Shown here: positions 43,559 to 52,500 of the stretch, piece by piece
How positions within the stretch are numbered: position 1 is the stretch's first letter
Layout: each line of letters opens with the position of its first letter
Assembly (NCBI GenBank): GCA_937990185.1
Contig: CALKBI010000011.1
Span: 1-62,596, forward strand
Length of the DNA stretch: 62,596 bases
From: an uncultured Neomegalonema sp.
GTDB lineage: Bacteria; Pseudomonadota; Alphaproteobacteria; Rhodobacterales; Rhodobacteraceae
Reading direction: 5' to 3'
Notes under the pieces: model-generated
Seen by the model: only the letters and a program-made list of their open reading frames with translations
Told to the model about the DNA's origin: nothing
Database searches by the model: none
Program-made: the position numbers and the translations under genes

Positions 43559-44908
43559 ATGGAATGTTGTGGACCGGGGTATGCTTCACCGGCGGATGCG
43601 ATGCGTGCCCCGCGAGAAAAGCTGCTCTACACAATCGCGATCTATACCGGAACGGGCATTCAAAAGCCTGATTACCTCGCCACGATCGACAATGATCCCG
43701 ATAGCCCGACATATTCTCAGGTGATCTCCCGGTGTGAGATGCCGGGTATTGGTGATGAGCTGCATCATATGGGATGGAATGCTTGTTCGTCGTGTTTTGA
43801 TGATGCGTCGATGAGCCGGAAATACCTGATTGTGCCGGGGGTTCGATCAAGCAATCTGCATATCGTTGACTGTACCACTGATCCGCGTAATCCGACGCTG
43901 GTTAAGGTGATCGAAGGCACGGAGATCAAAGCGAAGACGAATTTGTCAGCGCCGCATACGATACACTGCCTCGGCTCTGAGATTATTATCTCGATGCTCG
44001 GGGATGCCCAAGGCAATGCGCCGGGGGGATATCTGCATCTCGACAAGGATTTCAATATTGTCGGGCGCTGGGAAAACTCGATGGGGGATATCAAGTTCGG
44101 TTATGATTTTTGGTATCAGCCTCGCCATAACGTCATGGTGTCTAGCGAATGGGCAGCGCCGAATACATTTATGCCGGGCTTTGACCTCGAAGAAGTTGGC
44201 CATCTGAAATACGGGCGCGAGATTCACCTTTGGGATTTCGAGAAAAAAGAACCGAAGCAGACATTCTACCTCGGTGAAGATGGGCTTATCCCGCTGGAGG
44301 TGCGGTTTCATCATGATCCTGACAGCTCGCACGGGTTTGTCGGGGCGGCGCTGTCGGCGAATATTATTCACTGGTGGAAAGATGACGCCGGTGAATGGCA
44401 ATGGGAGAAAATCGTTGATGTAGCGAACGAGCCGCACCCCGATTGGCCGATTCCGGTTCCGGGTGTGATTTCGGTGATCCTGCTGAGTATGGACGATAAA
44501 TATCTTTATCTGTGCAACTGGCTGCATGGAGATATTCGCCAATACGATATTTCCGATCCGCACAATGCTAAGCTGACCGGACAGGTTTGGATGGGCGGAT
44601 TGCTTGGCAAAGCGCCGGAGGTCAATGGCGTGAAAGTCACCGGCGGGCCGCAGATGATTCAGCTCTCGCTCGATGGCAAGCGCCTCTATGTGACGACTTC
44701 GCTGTTCAGCACATGGGATAATCAGTTCTATCCTGAAATCCGCACCAATGGCGGCTGTATGCTGATGGTGAATTGCGACACCGAAAATGGCGGGATGGAG
44801 ATTGATCCTGATTTCGTCGTTGATTTCGGCAAGGAACCGAACGGGCCGAGCCGCTGTCACGAGACCCGCTATCCGGGCGGGGATTGCACGAGCGACATAT
44901 GGATTTGA
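43559..44908 (+). CDS. mtoX: Methanethiol oxidase (selenium-binding protein SBP56 family)
   Basis: This 449-residue protein aligns over its full length by eye with SELENBP1/MtoX, the copper enzyme that oxidises methanethiol to H2S, formaldehyde and H2O2. Hallmarks include ECCGPGYASPADAM at the start, DELHHMGWNACSSCFDDAS, GYDFWYQPRHNVM, LHGDIRQYDISDP, GGPQMIQLSLDGKRLYVTTS and the terminal HETRYPGGDC followed by TSDIWI. The histidines reported to bind copper (HH pair, HTIH, CHE) are present. There is no signal peptide. The SCO1/SenC and MauG-like genes often seen with mtoX are absent; instead a ferredoxin and a CoA-binding protein follow. Confidence 0.93.
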   Translation: MECCGPGYASPADAMRAPREKLLYTIAIYTGTGIQKPDYLATIDNDPDSPTYSQVISRCEMPGIGDELHHMGWNACSSCFDDASMSRKYLIVPGVRSSNLHIVDCTTDPRNPTLVKVIEGTEIKAKTNLSAPHTIHCLGSEIIISMLGDAQGNAPGGYLHLDKDFNIVGRWENSMGDIKFGYDFWYQPRHNVMVSSEWAAPNTFMPGFDLEEVGHLKYGREIHLWDFEKKEPKQTFYLGEDGLIPLEVRFHHDPDSSHGFVGAALSANIIHWWKDDAGEWQWEKIVDVANEPHPDWPIPVPGVISVILLSMDDKYLYLCNWLHGDIRQYDISDPHNAKLTGQVWMGGLLGKAPEVNGVKVTGGPQMIQLSLDGKRLYVTTSLFSTWDNQFYPEIRTNGGCMLMVNCDTENGGMEIDPDFVVDFGKEPNGPSRCHETRYPGGDCTSDIWI

Positions 44909-45267
44909 CCCGGACCATTACCATCGCGAACCGCGAGGGCGCGACGTATGAGGTTGATGCGCGGCGGCCTTTGCTCGACTCGCTGCGGGAGCAGGGTGTG
45001 GACCTGCCCTATGGCTGTAAATATGGCGGGTGCATTACTTGTGCGGCCAAACTGACAGCAGGCGAGATTAATCAATCGGCGCAAGTCGCATTGAACAATC
45101 GCCAGATTGCGAACGGGTATGTTATCCTGTGTGTGGCGAGGCCGGTGACGGATATTACCCTCGAGATTGGGGTGGAAAGTCATGACGACCTTTACCGCAA
45201 TCCGTTCCTTGACCCGCTGCAACCTCACGAATTAAAGGCCGATATTGCCACGCCGAAGGATGCTTGA
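44899..45267 (+). CDS. Plant-type [2Fe-2S] ferredoxin
   Basis: This 122-residue ferredoxin has cluster ligands Cys40, Cys45, Cys48 and Cys78 (PYGCKYGGCITC ... VILCVARP), the CX4CX2C-X29-C pattern of plant-type ferredoxins. The ATG at 44899 overlaps the methanethiol oxidase gene by 10 bp, so translation is coupled. The C-terminal 40 residues extend beyond the usual ferredoxin fold. No reductase or oxygenase partner lies next to it, so its redox partner is open; co-transcription suggests a link to methanethiol oxidation. Confidence 0.87.
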   Translation: MDLTRTITIANREGATYEVDARRPLLDSLREQGVDLPYGCKYGGCITCAAKLTAGEINQSAQVALNNRQIANGYVILCVARPVTDITLEIGVESHDDLYRNPFLDPLQPHELKADIATPKDA

Positions 45268-45268
45268 G

Positions 45269-45718
45269 ATGGACCATACCAAACCGTATTCCGAAGAATA
45301 CCTGCAAGACATTCTGAAATCGGTGAAGACGATTGCGATGGTGGGTGCGAGTCCGAATAAGACCAGATTTTCTTATGGCGTTCTGCGGGTGCTGCACGAG
45401 ACGGGGTATGATATGATCCCGGTCAATCCGCGCCCCGGCCTTGAGGAAATTCGCGGAATTAAAGTCTATCCGTCTCTGGAGTCGATTGATCGTCCCGTTG
45501 ATATGGTTGACGTCTTTCGTCGTCCCGAAGACCTGATGGAGATTACTAAAGAGGCCATTGCCATTGGTGCAAAAGTGCTGTGGGGGCAAATCGGGGTTGT
45601 CGATCATGAGGCGGCGAAACTGGCAGAAGAGGCCGGTATGAAAGTTGTTATGGACCGCTGTCCTAAGATTGAACTGTTCCGGCCTTTCTGGAAACCAAAG
45701 CTGCATCTTGGAATTTGA
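45269..45718 (+). CDS. CoA-binding domain protein (YccU-like)
   Basis: This single-domain CoA-binding Rossmann protein of 149 residues shows SVKTIAMVGASPNKTRFSYG, then GYDMIPVNPRPGLEEIRGIK and KVLWGQIGVVDHEAAKLAEE, matching the YccU family. The ATG at 45269 was chosen because GAAGGA lies eight bases upstream; an ATG at 45260 is possible. It starts one base after the ferredoxin stop. The family's function is poorly known. In this operon it might handle a CoA-linked C1/sulfur product, which is speculation. Confidence 0.85.
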   Translation: MDHTKPYSEEYLQDILKSVKTIAMVGASPNKTRFSYGVLRVLHETGYDMIPVNPRPGLEEIRGIKVYPSLESIDRPVDMVDVFRRPEDLMEITKEAIAIGAKVLWGQIGVVDHEAAKLAEEAGMKVVMDRCPKIELFRPFWKPKLHLGI

Positions 45719-45835
45719 GGGTGTTTGTAGAGTTTAGATGAAGACTGGAATGACGGGGGCGATGATCGTCATCGCGACTGTATTTAGCGCTCGAAGCCTG
45801 CTTCAATTGTGTAGCCGAAGCTGATGTCCACAACG

Positions 45836-46852
45836 TTAATCATCCAAGTGAGCGCGAACTTCATTGTGATAGAGGGTTTCCATAGCTGGATACTCGGAGA
45901 AAATCATTTGCAAGGCGTCCCCGCGCTGTTTTGCGGTTTCCTCCGAACACTTGTAGATCACCACACTTTTTCCAGTTTTGCAGCGTGCGAGTGCTCGCAT
46001 GTGAAAATCGAAACTCCGTTCGCGAAAACGATCGAATCGCGTTTCAAACCTGTCGAATCCACCAAACGCATCAAAACGCATCTTTGCCTGAGCTACGGCT
46101 GATTCATCGCGAAGGTATCTTTCGTGTGGATTGCGACTTCCAAGTTCGATGGCGACCGACGCTGTTGCAATACGGCTCAGGCGATTACTGATGTGCTCTT
46201 CGAGAATCTCGTCGTACCGATCTTTAAATCGAGGATACGTTTTGCTGACTTGTTCAACGAGATCATTGGGCGCGAAGGGGACAAAGAACATCTCGCAGTT
46301 CTCCTTCTCCCTACCGTCTAAATGGCACTTCGCGGCTGCGCTGGCCAATACGAGCAGGTTTTGAGTGGTCTTTGGAATCGGAAAGCTATCGGTCAGAAGG
46401 TCGAAAACTGCGATCTGGTCATTGTAATACTTTTCCACCTGTGCGCTGCAGGCAATCCCGAACTCTCGGCGCAGGCGACAGTGCCGTAACCGTGAAAACC
46501 GCCGTTGCGCTCGATAACGCATCGCGTTACCGAAAGCCGATCTAAAATCGGTTGAGTCGTGGCCCGCCTCAATCAGAACTTGGAGCAGTTTCTCCGGATC
46601 AGTGGGCACTCCATTTGAGGGACGGCATTGTTCGGTTGGATGTCTTCCGAACAAGCATCTTGTGACCGCATCTGCGAGAGCACGAATCCCACGTGGACGG
46701 CACAAAACTGTTTGGAGTGGCGGAGTCGCTTCGAGACAAAGTTCGACACTCTTTGACAAATACTGCGAAATCTCGTTCGCAAACGCGGGCCTTTTGAAAA
46801 TTGGCAGCGACAGACATGCCATAATCAGTACAATGAGGATGCGGTTTCTCAT
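45836..46852 (-). CDS. Exported hypothetical protein, cysteine-rich
   Basis: I do not recognise this 338-residue protein. It has a clear signal peptide (RILIVLIMACLSLPIF ... PAFAN), about nine cysteines in the mature part spaced as potential disulfide pairs, and a high Arg/Phe content (RRFSRLRHCRLRREFG, FGGFDRFETRFDRFRERSFD). No membrane segment or known catalytic motif was seen. It stands alone between the methanethiol oxidase operon and the ubiquinone hydroxylase gene. Its base composition looks slightly AT-richer than its neighbours, consistent with a lineage-specific gene. Confidence 0.65.
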   Translation of the reverse strand: MRNRILIVLIMACLSLPIFKRPAFANEISQYLSKSVELCLEATPPLQTVLCRPRGIRALADAVTRCLFGRHPTEQCRPSNGVPTDPEKLLQVLIEAGHDSTDFRSAFGNAMRYRAQRRFSRLRHCRLRREFGIACSAQVEKYYNDQIAVFDLLTDSFPIPKTTQNLLVLASAAAKCHLDGREKENCEMFFVPFAPNDLVEQVSKTYPRFKDRYDEILEEHISNRLSRIATASVAIELGSRNPHERYLRDESAVAQAKMRFDAFGGFDRFETRFDRFRERSFDFHMRALARCKTGKSVVIYKCSEETAKQRGDALQMIFSEYPAMETLYHNEVRAHLDD

Positions 46853-47148
46853 TCAGGGTCTCGTAGGTCGAAGCTTCAAATGGGATCTGCATAATGCATA
46901 GTAAACATGATTTAGGTTAATTCGTGCATATTTGCGACGGTCGGACTTCCGCTTCGCGCTCGTCGGTGCCAAACACTATGAGTGCTGGATAAATTCTGCT
47001 GACGGTCATGAACCCCAGCAATGTAGTCGCAATCTCACGCATGGCCTTTCGGCTTGTTCTAGCCAGCCCCCGCCTCTCTGAAGTTCAAATCGCGACGGTC
47101 GCGGAGAGACTGAAACCAGTCCAGTTCTCTGCTGAAATTGGAAATGCT

Positions 47149-48372
47149 CTAGGCAGGTTTTCCTTGTAGGAGGCGGGGCATTTCGCCGGATAGTCCTGCG
47201 GCTTGGCGCATGAAGAACCTCCGTGCCGGGCCCATGCGGTTGACGATGTCTAGGCCCATGCCCCTGAGTGCTCTGACCGGGGAAAGGTCATTGGAGAACA
47301 ACCGGTTGATTGCATCCATGCCTAGGCCCATCGCCGTGTTGTCAAAGCGCCGCCAGCGCTCGTAGCGCTTGAGAACGTCTTCTGCGCCAATGTCTTCGCC
47401 GCGCCGTGCGGCTTCTGCCAGAACTTGCGTCAGAGCGGCTGCGTCTTTGAAACCTAAGTTTAGTCCCTGACCGGCAATCGGGTGGACGCCGTGGGCGGCA
47501 TCGCCGACGACTGCAAGACGGTGCGCGCAGTAGTTATAGGCCAAGGAAAGATTGAGCGGATAAGACCAGCGCGGGCCGGTGACTTTGACATCGCCAAGGA
47601 AGTGACCGAACCGGCGCACGACTTCACTCTCAAAGCCTGCATCATCCAGACTCATCGCTGCGTCAGCGACCGCTGTTTTCTCTGTCCAAACCAGAGAGGA
47701 CCGATTGCCGGTGAGGGGTAAAATTGCAAACGGACCCGACGGCAGAAAATATTCATGGGCGACACCGCCATGAGGCTCGGCGTGTTCTACAGTGCAGACA
47801 ACACCCTTTTGCGGATAGCTCCATCCGGCGTATCCGATTCCGGCGGCTTGTGCCGTGGGAGAGCTGCGGCCATCGCAGGCGATTGCGAGGCGCGCTGTCG
47901 ATGTGCCGTCTTCCAGCTCGAGAACCGCTTTTGCGGTTTCGCGGTTCAGGTTGAGGACTTTCACAGGCTGTCTGTGAGTCACGGCCTCCGCATCATCAAG
48001 GGCTTCGAACAACGCACGGCGGATATGGCGGTTTTCGACAAGATGGCCGAAGGGTTCGTCTCCGACTTCGCGGTGATCAAAGTGCAAGAATGATGTGCCC
48101 GCACCCTCTGAGACACGCCCATCGGTGACAAGAATATCGTGGATCGGCTGTGCCTTTCCATCGAGCCTGTCCCAGACACCTAGAGCGCGCAGCATATTGC
48201 GTGATCCGGCGGCAATGGCGGTTGCTCTGCCGTCAAAGGCATCGTCGCTGTGGACGCCGCGCGGGGCTGCATCAAAGAGGGTAACGCTTAAGCCTGTTGA
48301 CCCCAACGCAAGCGCAAGTGCAGCCCCGTTCAAGCCTCCGCCGATGATCGCAATATCAGAATCCGTATTCAT
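47149..48372 (-). CDS. UbiH/UbiF/COQ6-family FAD monooxygenase
   Basis: This is a ring hydroxylase of ubiquinone biosynthesis, about 407 residues from the ATG at 48372 (an ATG at 48384 is possible). The FAD motif IAIIGGGLNGAALALALGST, the middle motif LAIACDGRSSPTAQAAGI and the UbiH signature GDAAHGVHPIAGQGLNLGFK then DAAAL are all present. Which ring position it hydroxylates cannot be assigned; alphaproteobacteria often use one UbiL/UbiH-type enzyme for more than one step. It diverges from dapC, sharing the intergenic region that contains the CtrA box. Confidence 0.88.
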   Translation of the reverse strand: MNTDSDIAIIGGGLNGAALALALGSTGLSVTLFDAAPRGVHSDDAFDGRATAIAAGSRNMLRALGVWDRLDGKAQPIHDILVTDGRVSEGAGTSFLHFDHREVGDEPFGHLVENRHIRRALFEALDDAEAVTHRQPVKVLNLNRETAKAVLELEDGTSTARLAIACDGRSSPTAQAAGIGYAGWSYPQKGVVCTVEHAEPHGGVAHEYFLPSGPFAILPLTGNRSSLVWTEKTAVADAAMSLDDAGFESEVVRRFGHFLGDVKVTGPRWSYPLNLSLAYNYCAHRLAVVGDAAHGVHPIAGQGLNLGFKDAAALTQVLAEAARRGEDIGAEDVLKRYERWRRFDNTAMGLGMDAINRLFSNDLSPVRALRGMGLDIVNRMGPARRFFMRQAAGLSGEMPRLLQGKPA

Positions 48373-48473
48373 GCGCGCGAGCATAGGCGCACATAGCGCT
48401 GTGCCAAGGATTCAATCGTCGCGGGGCAAAATATGCATCAATCATGATTTAAACGCCGTTTTAGGATGATCTG

Positions 48474-48495
48474 TTAACCTGTCGTTAACCTTAAC
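48474..48495. promoter_or_regulatory. Perfect CtrA box upstream of dapC-ftsK
   Basis: The sequence TTAACCTGTCGTTAAC at 48474-48489 matches the CtrA consensus TTAA-N7-TTAAC exactly, and a third TTAAC follows at 48491. It lies about 95-115 bp upstream of dapC (plus) and about 100 bp upstream of the divergent ubiquinone hydroxylase gene (minus). CtrA itself is encoded in this window. Confidence 0.75.
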
Positions 48496-48590
48496 ATTTT
48501 GTTGATAGTCGGACTGGACGAACGCAGGTTTTACAGGGTAATCTCCGCAGAACGCCCGGCGTAAGATCGGGCATTGAGGCAGTTAAACCG

Positions 48591-49805
48591 ATGACAACGC
48601 GCAGATTTTCCGATCTGCCCGAATACGCATTTCCGCGTCTTCGGGCGCTGTTAGACCGTCATGAACCCGGCGGCAATGAAATCGCCATGTCGATTGGCGA
48701 GCCGCAACATGCTTTGCCGTCTTTGCTGGGCGAAACGCTGGCGAAGTATGGGCATCTTTATAATAAGTATCCTCCGATTGATGGCACACCCGGTTGGCGC
48801 GAGGCCGTCGGTGCATGGTTGGATAAGCGGTATGACCTAAAAGGCGCGCTTGATCCTCACACGCAGGTTTTGCCTCTCAACGGTTCCCGTGAAGGATTGT
48901 TTAGTGCTGCATTGGCGCTTGCGCCGGGTGAGAAGAACGGTAAGCAGGCGACGTTTCTGCTGCCTAATCCCTTCTATCAAGTCTATGCGGCGGCGGCTTT
49001 GGCGATTGGTGCAGAGCCGGTGTTTGTGCCTGCGACGCCGGAGAACGGATGGCTGCCGGATTTCTCTGCTTTGCCGGTTGATGTTTTAGAACGGGCAACG
49101 TTCGCGTATTATTGCTCGCCTACCAACCCTCAAGGGGCGGTTGCCGATACTGAGTTTCTCGGGCGCTTGGCGGCATTGGCTGAGACGTACGATTTCATCA
49201 TCGCTTTTGATGAACCTTACTCCGAGATATATCGCGATACGCCGCCTCCCGGCGCATTGGCTGCCGCTGCAGCTAAAGGCGTTAATCCTGATCGGGTGTT
49301 GGTGTTCAATACCCTCTCGAAAAGATCGAATGCAGCGGGTTTGCGCTCGGCCTTTGTTGCGGGCGGTGCAAACAGTATCGCGGCGATTAAGCGCCTGCGG
49401 GCGTATTCCGGTTCGCCCAATCCCATTCCTGCGCTTTATGCAGCCGAGGCGCTGTGGCGGGACGAGGGTCATGTGATCGAGAACCGCCGTCTTTATCAGG
49501 AAAAGTTCGCGCTTGCGGATGACATCCTCGGCGGGTTGCCGGGGTATATTGCGCCTGAAGCCGGGTTTTTCCTCTGGCTCGATGTTGGTGACGGTGAAGC
49601 CGGTGTCGTGAAGCTGTGGAAAGAGGCCGGGGTGAAATGCCTGCCGGGGGCTTATCTCGGGCGCGGCGATGCGCGCTTCAACAATGGCGAGAATCCGGGT
49701 GCGCGCTATATGCGGGCGGCTTTGGTCGAAAGTCCTGAGATTATCAAACCGGGGCTGGAAGCGATTGCACGCCTTCTGAAAGAAAATGCGGGAGTTGAAA
49801 CGTGA
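48591..49805 (+). CDS. dapC: Succinyldiaminopimelate aminotransferase (DapC type)
   Basis: This 404-residue PLP-dependent aminotransferase of the lysine/diaminopimelate route has ALPSLLGETLAKYGHLYNKY, YPPIDGTPGWREAVGAWLDK, VLPLNGSREGLFSAALALAP, SPTNPQGAV, FDEPYSEIYRD and the PLP lysine motif FNTLSKRSNAAGLRSAFVAG, which fits the DapC family. It would supply meso-diaminopimelate for peptidoglycan. It overlaps ftsK by four bases (GTGA), so a cell-wall precursor enzyme and a division translocase are co-transcribed behind a CtrA box. Confidence 0.88.
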   Translation: MTTRRFSDLPEYAFPRLRALLDRHEPGGNEIAMSIGEPQHALPSLLGETLAKYGHLYNKYPPIDGTPGWREAVGAWLDKRYDLKGALDPHTQVLPLNGSREGLFSAALALAPGEKNGKQATFLLPNPFYQVYAAAALAIGAEPVFVPATPENGWLPDFSALPVDVLERATFAYYCSPTNPQGAVADTEFLGRLAALAETYDFIIAFDEPYSEIYRDTPPPGALAAAAAKGVNPDRVLVFNTLSKRSNAAGLRSAFVAGGANSIAAIKRLRAYSGSPNPIPALYAAEALWRDEGHVIENRRLYQEKFALADDILGGLPGYIAPEAGFFLWLDVGDGEAGVVKLWKEAGVKCLPGAYLGRGDARFNNGENPGARYMRAALVESPEIIKPGLEAIARLLKENAGVET

Positions 49806-52162
49806 CGACAACGACTGAAACTCCTGACGATAGAGATGCTTCGCGGTTTTCGATGGCTTCCTTTGCGTCGATGGGCGCGCGGCCTGTTGCCGTGGGGCTT
49901 GGAACGCTGGCCTTTGTTATTTGGGCGTCGCTGTTTAGCCATTCTCCGCGCGATGGTAATTTTTGGAACGCGACCAGTGATGCGACGAGTAATTGGCTTG
50001 GTGCGTTCGGGGCGAACTTGTCCTGTGGCTTGTTTTACGCGCTGGGGAATGCATCGTTTTTGATCCCGTTGGCACTGGCGGTTTGGTGCTGGCGTCTATG
50101 GAGCGGACGGGTTGAGTCTCGTGTTGTCTCGCTGTTTCGTTTGGGCGGTGCAAGTGTTCTTGGTATGCTTGCGGCCTCGGCTTTCCTATCGGCGGTTCCG
50201 GGAAAGATGATTACCGGAACGGGCTTTGGCGGATTTTTAGGAGACCGCTTGATCCTGCCTTTTGCGCGTATTTTCGATCGTATGGATTTTGACGCGCCCT
50301 ATCAAATTCCTGGTTTGCTGATGGCAATCGGTGCGCTGATCGGATTGGGTGTTGCTTGTGGCATGACCAAGCGGGAGACGACCATTTTAGGGCGGCAAAC
50401 CGCCCATAAAGTACAGCGCACTGTGTCGCGGGAACGTCGGAAGTCGCTCACCGATGGGGTGATGAACCGAACCAGCGAGTTGACCAAGCGCTTGCGCACC
50501 CGCACGGTCACGCCGGAACGCCCAATGAGTTTGCGCGGCGATAGTTTTGACGATGTTGCGCGGAGTGAAAGCCTCAGAGGAACGCCCCTCGAAAAAGCGA
50601 CAAAAACTCGCAAAGCCAAAGCTGCCTCTAAAACGAAGGCTAAAACTACGAAAGCCGCAACCAAGCGGCCCGGTTCGCAATCGATGGCTCCTGACCTCAG
50701 CTTGCTGAGTATTCCGCAGCGTCCTGCGCGGCCTATGAGTGAAGCTGAACTGAAAGAAGAGAGCGAGCGCCTGTTGGTGGTGCTGAATGACTTCGGTGTC
50801 AAAGGCGTGATGAAAGGGGTCAGTCAGGGTCCGGTTATTACTCTGCACGAATTTGAACCCGCTCCCGGTGTCAAAGTATCGCGCGTGGTCAGTCTTGCCG
50901 AAGACATCGCACTGAATCTTGGGGCGCAAGCTGTCCGTGTTGCTCCGGTCAAGGAGCGGTCGGTCATCGGGATTGAGCTGCCGAACAGTCGCCGCGAGAC
51001 GATCTTCCTGAAAGAAATCATGGAACCGTTGCTCAATCATCCTGACCCGCTGCCGGTGGCGTTGGGCAAAGCGATTGATGGAACCATTCGGATTGCATCG
51101 CTGGCGAAGATGCCCCACTTGCTGGTTGCCGGTACAACAGGGTCTGGTAAGTCGGTTGGCATTAACGCGATGATCTTGTCATTGCTTTACCGCCATCCGC
51201 CGTCCGAATGTCGGATGATTATGATTGATCCGAAGATGCTGGAACTCAGCGTCTATGACGGTATTCCGCATCTGCTGTCGCCGGTTGTGACCGATCCAAA
51301 AAAAGCAGTGATGGCGCTGAAATGGGTCGTGCGGGAGATGGAAGACCGCTATCGCAAGATGGCCGATATGAATGTGCGTAACCTCGCCGGGTATAATGGG
51401 CGCATGGAAGAAGCGATTGCAGCGGGCGAGACTCTCAAACGCAATGGCATGGATGAGGTCGGCAATCCGACCATCGTCGAATATGAACCGGAGAAGCTGC
51501 CCTTTATTGTCGTGATCGTTGACGAGATGGCCGATTTGATGATGACGGCGGGTAAAGAAGTCGAAGCCTGTATTATGCGTCTTGCTCAGATGGCGCGTGC
51601 GTCGGGTATTCACATTGTCATGGCGACACAGCGGCCTTCGACTGACATCATTACAGGTGCGATTAAAGCGAACTTCCCGACCCGCATGTCATTCCAAGTA
51701 ACATCCGCAATCGATAGCCGCACGATCCTTAATGAGATGGGCGCAGAACAACTGCTCGGTATGGGTGATATGTTGTTCCAATCGGCGGGTAAGCGCTCGA
51801 TGCGTGTCCATGGTCCGTTTGTGTCCGATGAGGAAGTTCGGTCGGTTGCAGATGAGCTGCGCGCGATGGGCGGTGAAGCAGTGGATCAGGTCGAGTTCGA
51901 AGAACTTGAAGGCGGTCGTAGCGATATTGATGAGATCCTCGGTCTCGCTCCCTCAGGGGGCAAAGGCGGTGATGATGCGCTTTATGATCAAGCGGTCGCC
52001 ATTGTCGCGAAAGATCAACGTGCCACCATCAGTTACATCCAGCGCCGCCTGCAAATCGGCTATAACAAAGCTGCTGGCCTGATTGAGCAAATGGAAGAGA
52101 ACGGCGTCGTCACGCCTGCCAACAACGCTGGCAAGCGAGAGATTTTGATTGGGGAACGATAG
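49802..52162 (+). CDS. ftsK: DNA translocase FtsK
   Basis: This 786-residue septal DNA pump clears and resolves chromosome termini at division. There are four N-terminal membrane helices (about residues 28-200), a lysine-rich linker (about 260-300, KTRKAKAASKTKAKTTKAAT), then the alpha/beta motor with Walker A GTTGSGKS at residues 444-451, Walker B IVDEMADLMM and TQRPSTDIITGAIKANFPTR. The C-terminal gamma winged helix (YDQAVAIVAKDQRATISYIQ, then RRLQIGYNKAAGLIEQMEEN) reads KOPS sites. Start is GTG overlapping dapC. The linker is short compared with E. coli FtsK, as is usual outside the enterics. Confidence 0.96.
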   Translation: MTTTTETPDDRDASRFSMASFASMGARPVAVGLGTLAFVIWASLFSHSPRDGNFWNATSDATSNWLGAFGANLSCGLFYALGNASFLIPLALAVWCWRLWSGRVESRVVSLFRLGGASVLGMLAASAFLSAVPGKMITGTGFGGFLGDRLILPFARIFDRMDFDAPYQIPGLLMAIGALIGLGVACGMTKRETTILGRQTAHKVQRTVSRERRKSLTDGVMNRTSELTKRLRTRTVTPERPMSLRGDSFDDVARSESLRGTPLEKATKTRKAKAASKTKAKTTKAATKRPGSQSMAPDLSLLSIPQRPARPMSEAELKEESERLLVVLNDFGVKGVMKGVSQGPVITLHEFEPAPGVKVSRVVSLAEDIALNLGAQAVRVAPVKERSVIGIELPNSRRETIFLKEIMEPLLNHPDPLPVALGKAIDGTIRIASLAKMPHLLVAGTTGSGKSVGINAMILSLLYRHPPSECRMIMIDPKMLELSVYDGIPHLLSPVVTDPKKAVMALKWVVREMEDRYRKMADMNVRNLAGYNGRMEEAIAAGETLKRNGMDEVGNPTIVEYEPEKLPFIVVIVDEMADLMMTAGKEVEACIMRLAQMARASGIHIVMATQRPSTDIITGAIKANFPTRMSFQVTSAIDSRTILNEMGAEQLLGMGDMLFQSAGKRSMRVHGPFVSDEEVRSVADELRAMGGEAVDQVEFEELEGGRSDIDEILGLAPSGGKGGDDALYDQAVAIVAKDQRATISYIQRRLQIGYNKAAGLIEQMEENGVVTPANNAGKREILIGER

Positions 52163-52500
52163 GTCGCAGGTCACTCAGCCGGTGTTTGAACATAACGCGA
52201 TGATCAAAAATCAGACATTGGCCCAGACGAAACCTGTTTTCCGCCCCAATCAGGCTCTAAGTTTGGGTTATTAACATTCGTTGTTTTACTGTGGACGTTG
52301 CTGGTTTTGGGCATTTGGTGAGAATACTTGGCCGAAATGATTGAGTATGTGGAACGGATTCCCTGCTTATGATTTACGTGATACAAGTGGTCAGACTTCT
52401 TGCTAAACGACGGAATATGACGGGTACGACGTTAAAGCTGTGAATGAGTTGAGCGCACAGCGTTTACTTTTGAAGCGCTTGAGCAGAGGAAAATGAAATT
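52163..52500 (+). other. 338-bp intergenic region before lolA
   Basis: I see no gene here. Short in-frame stretches on both strands lack ribosome sites and family resemblance. No strong terminator with a T-tract follows ftsK. A GAGG about 10 bp before the lolA ATG may be its ribosome site. Isolated TTAAC sequence occurs near 52271, without a second half-site at the CtrA spacing. Confidence 0.4.

Noticed and set aside
45782..45835. Minus-strand peptide ending DISFGYTIEAGFER, like the last strands of an outer-membrane barrel
   Set aside because: Only about 18 residues, too short to tell a gene remnant from chance.
47008..47169. Plus-strand 53-codon frame (MNPSNVVAISRMAFRLVLAS...) after the cysteine-rich gene
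   Set aside because: No ribosome site, no family resemblance and a 3' overlap with the UbiH-family gene; could be chance.
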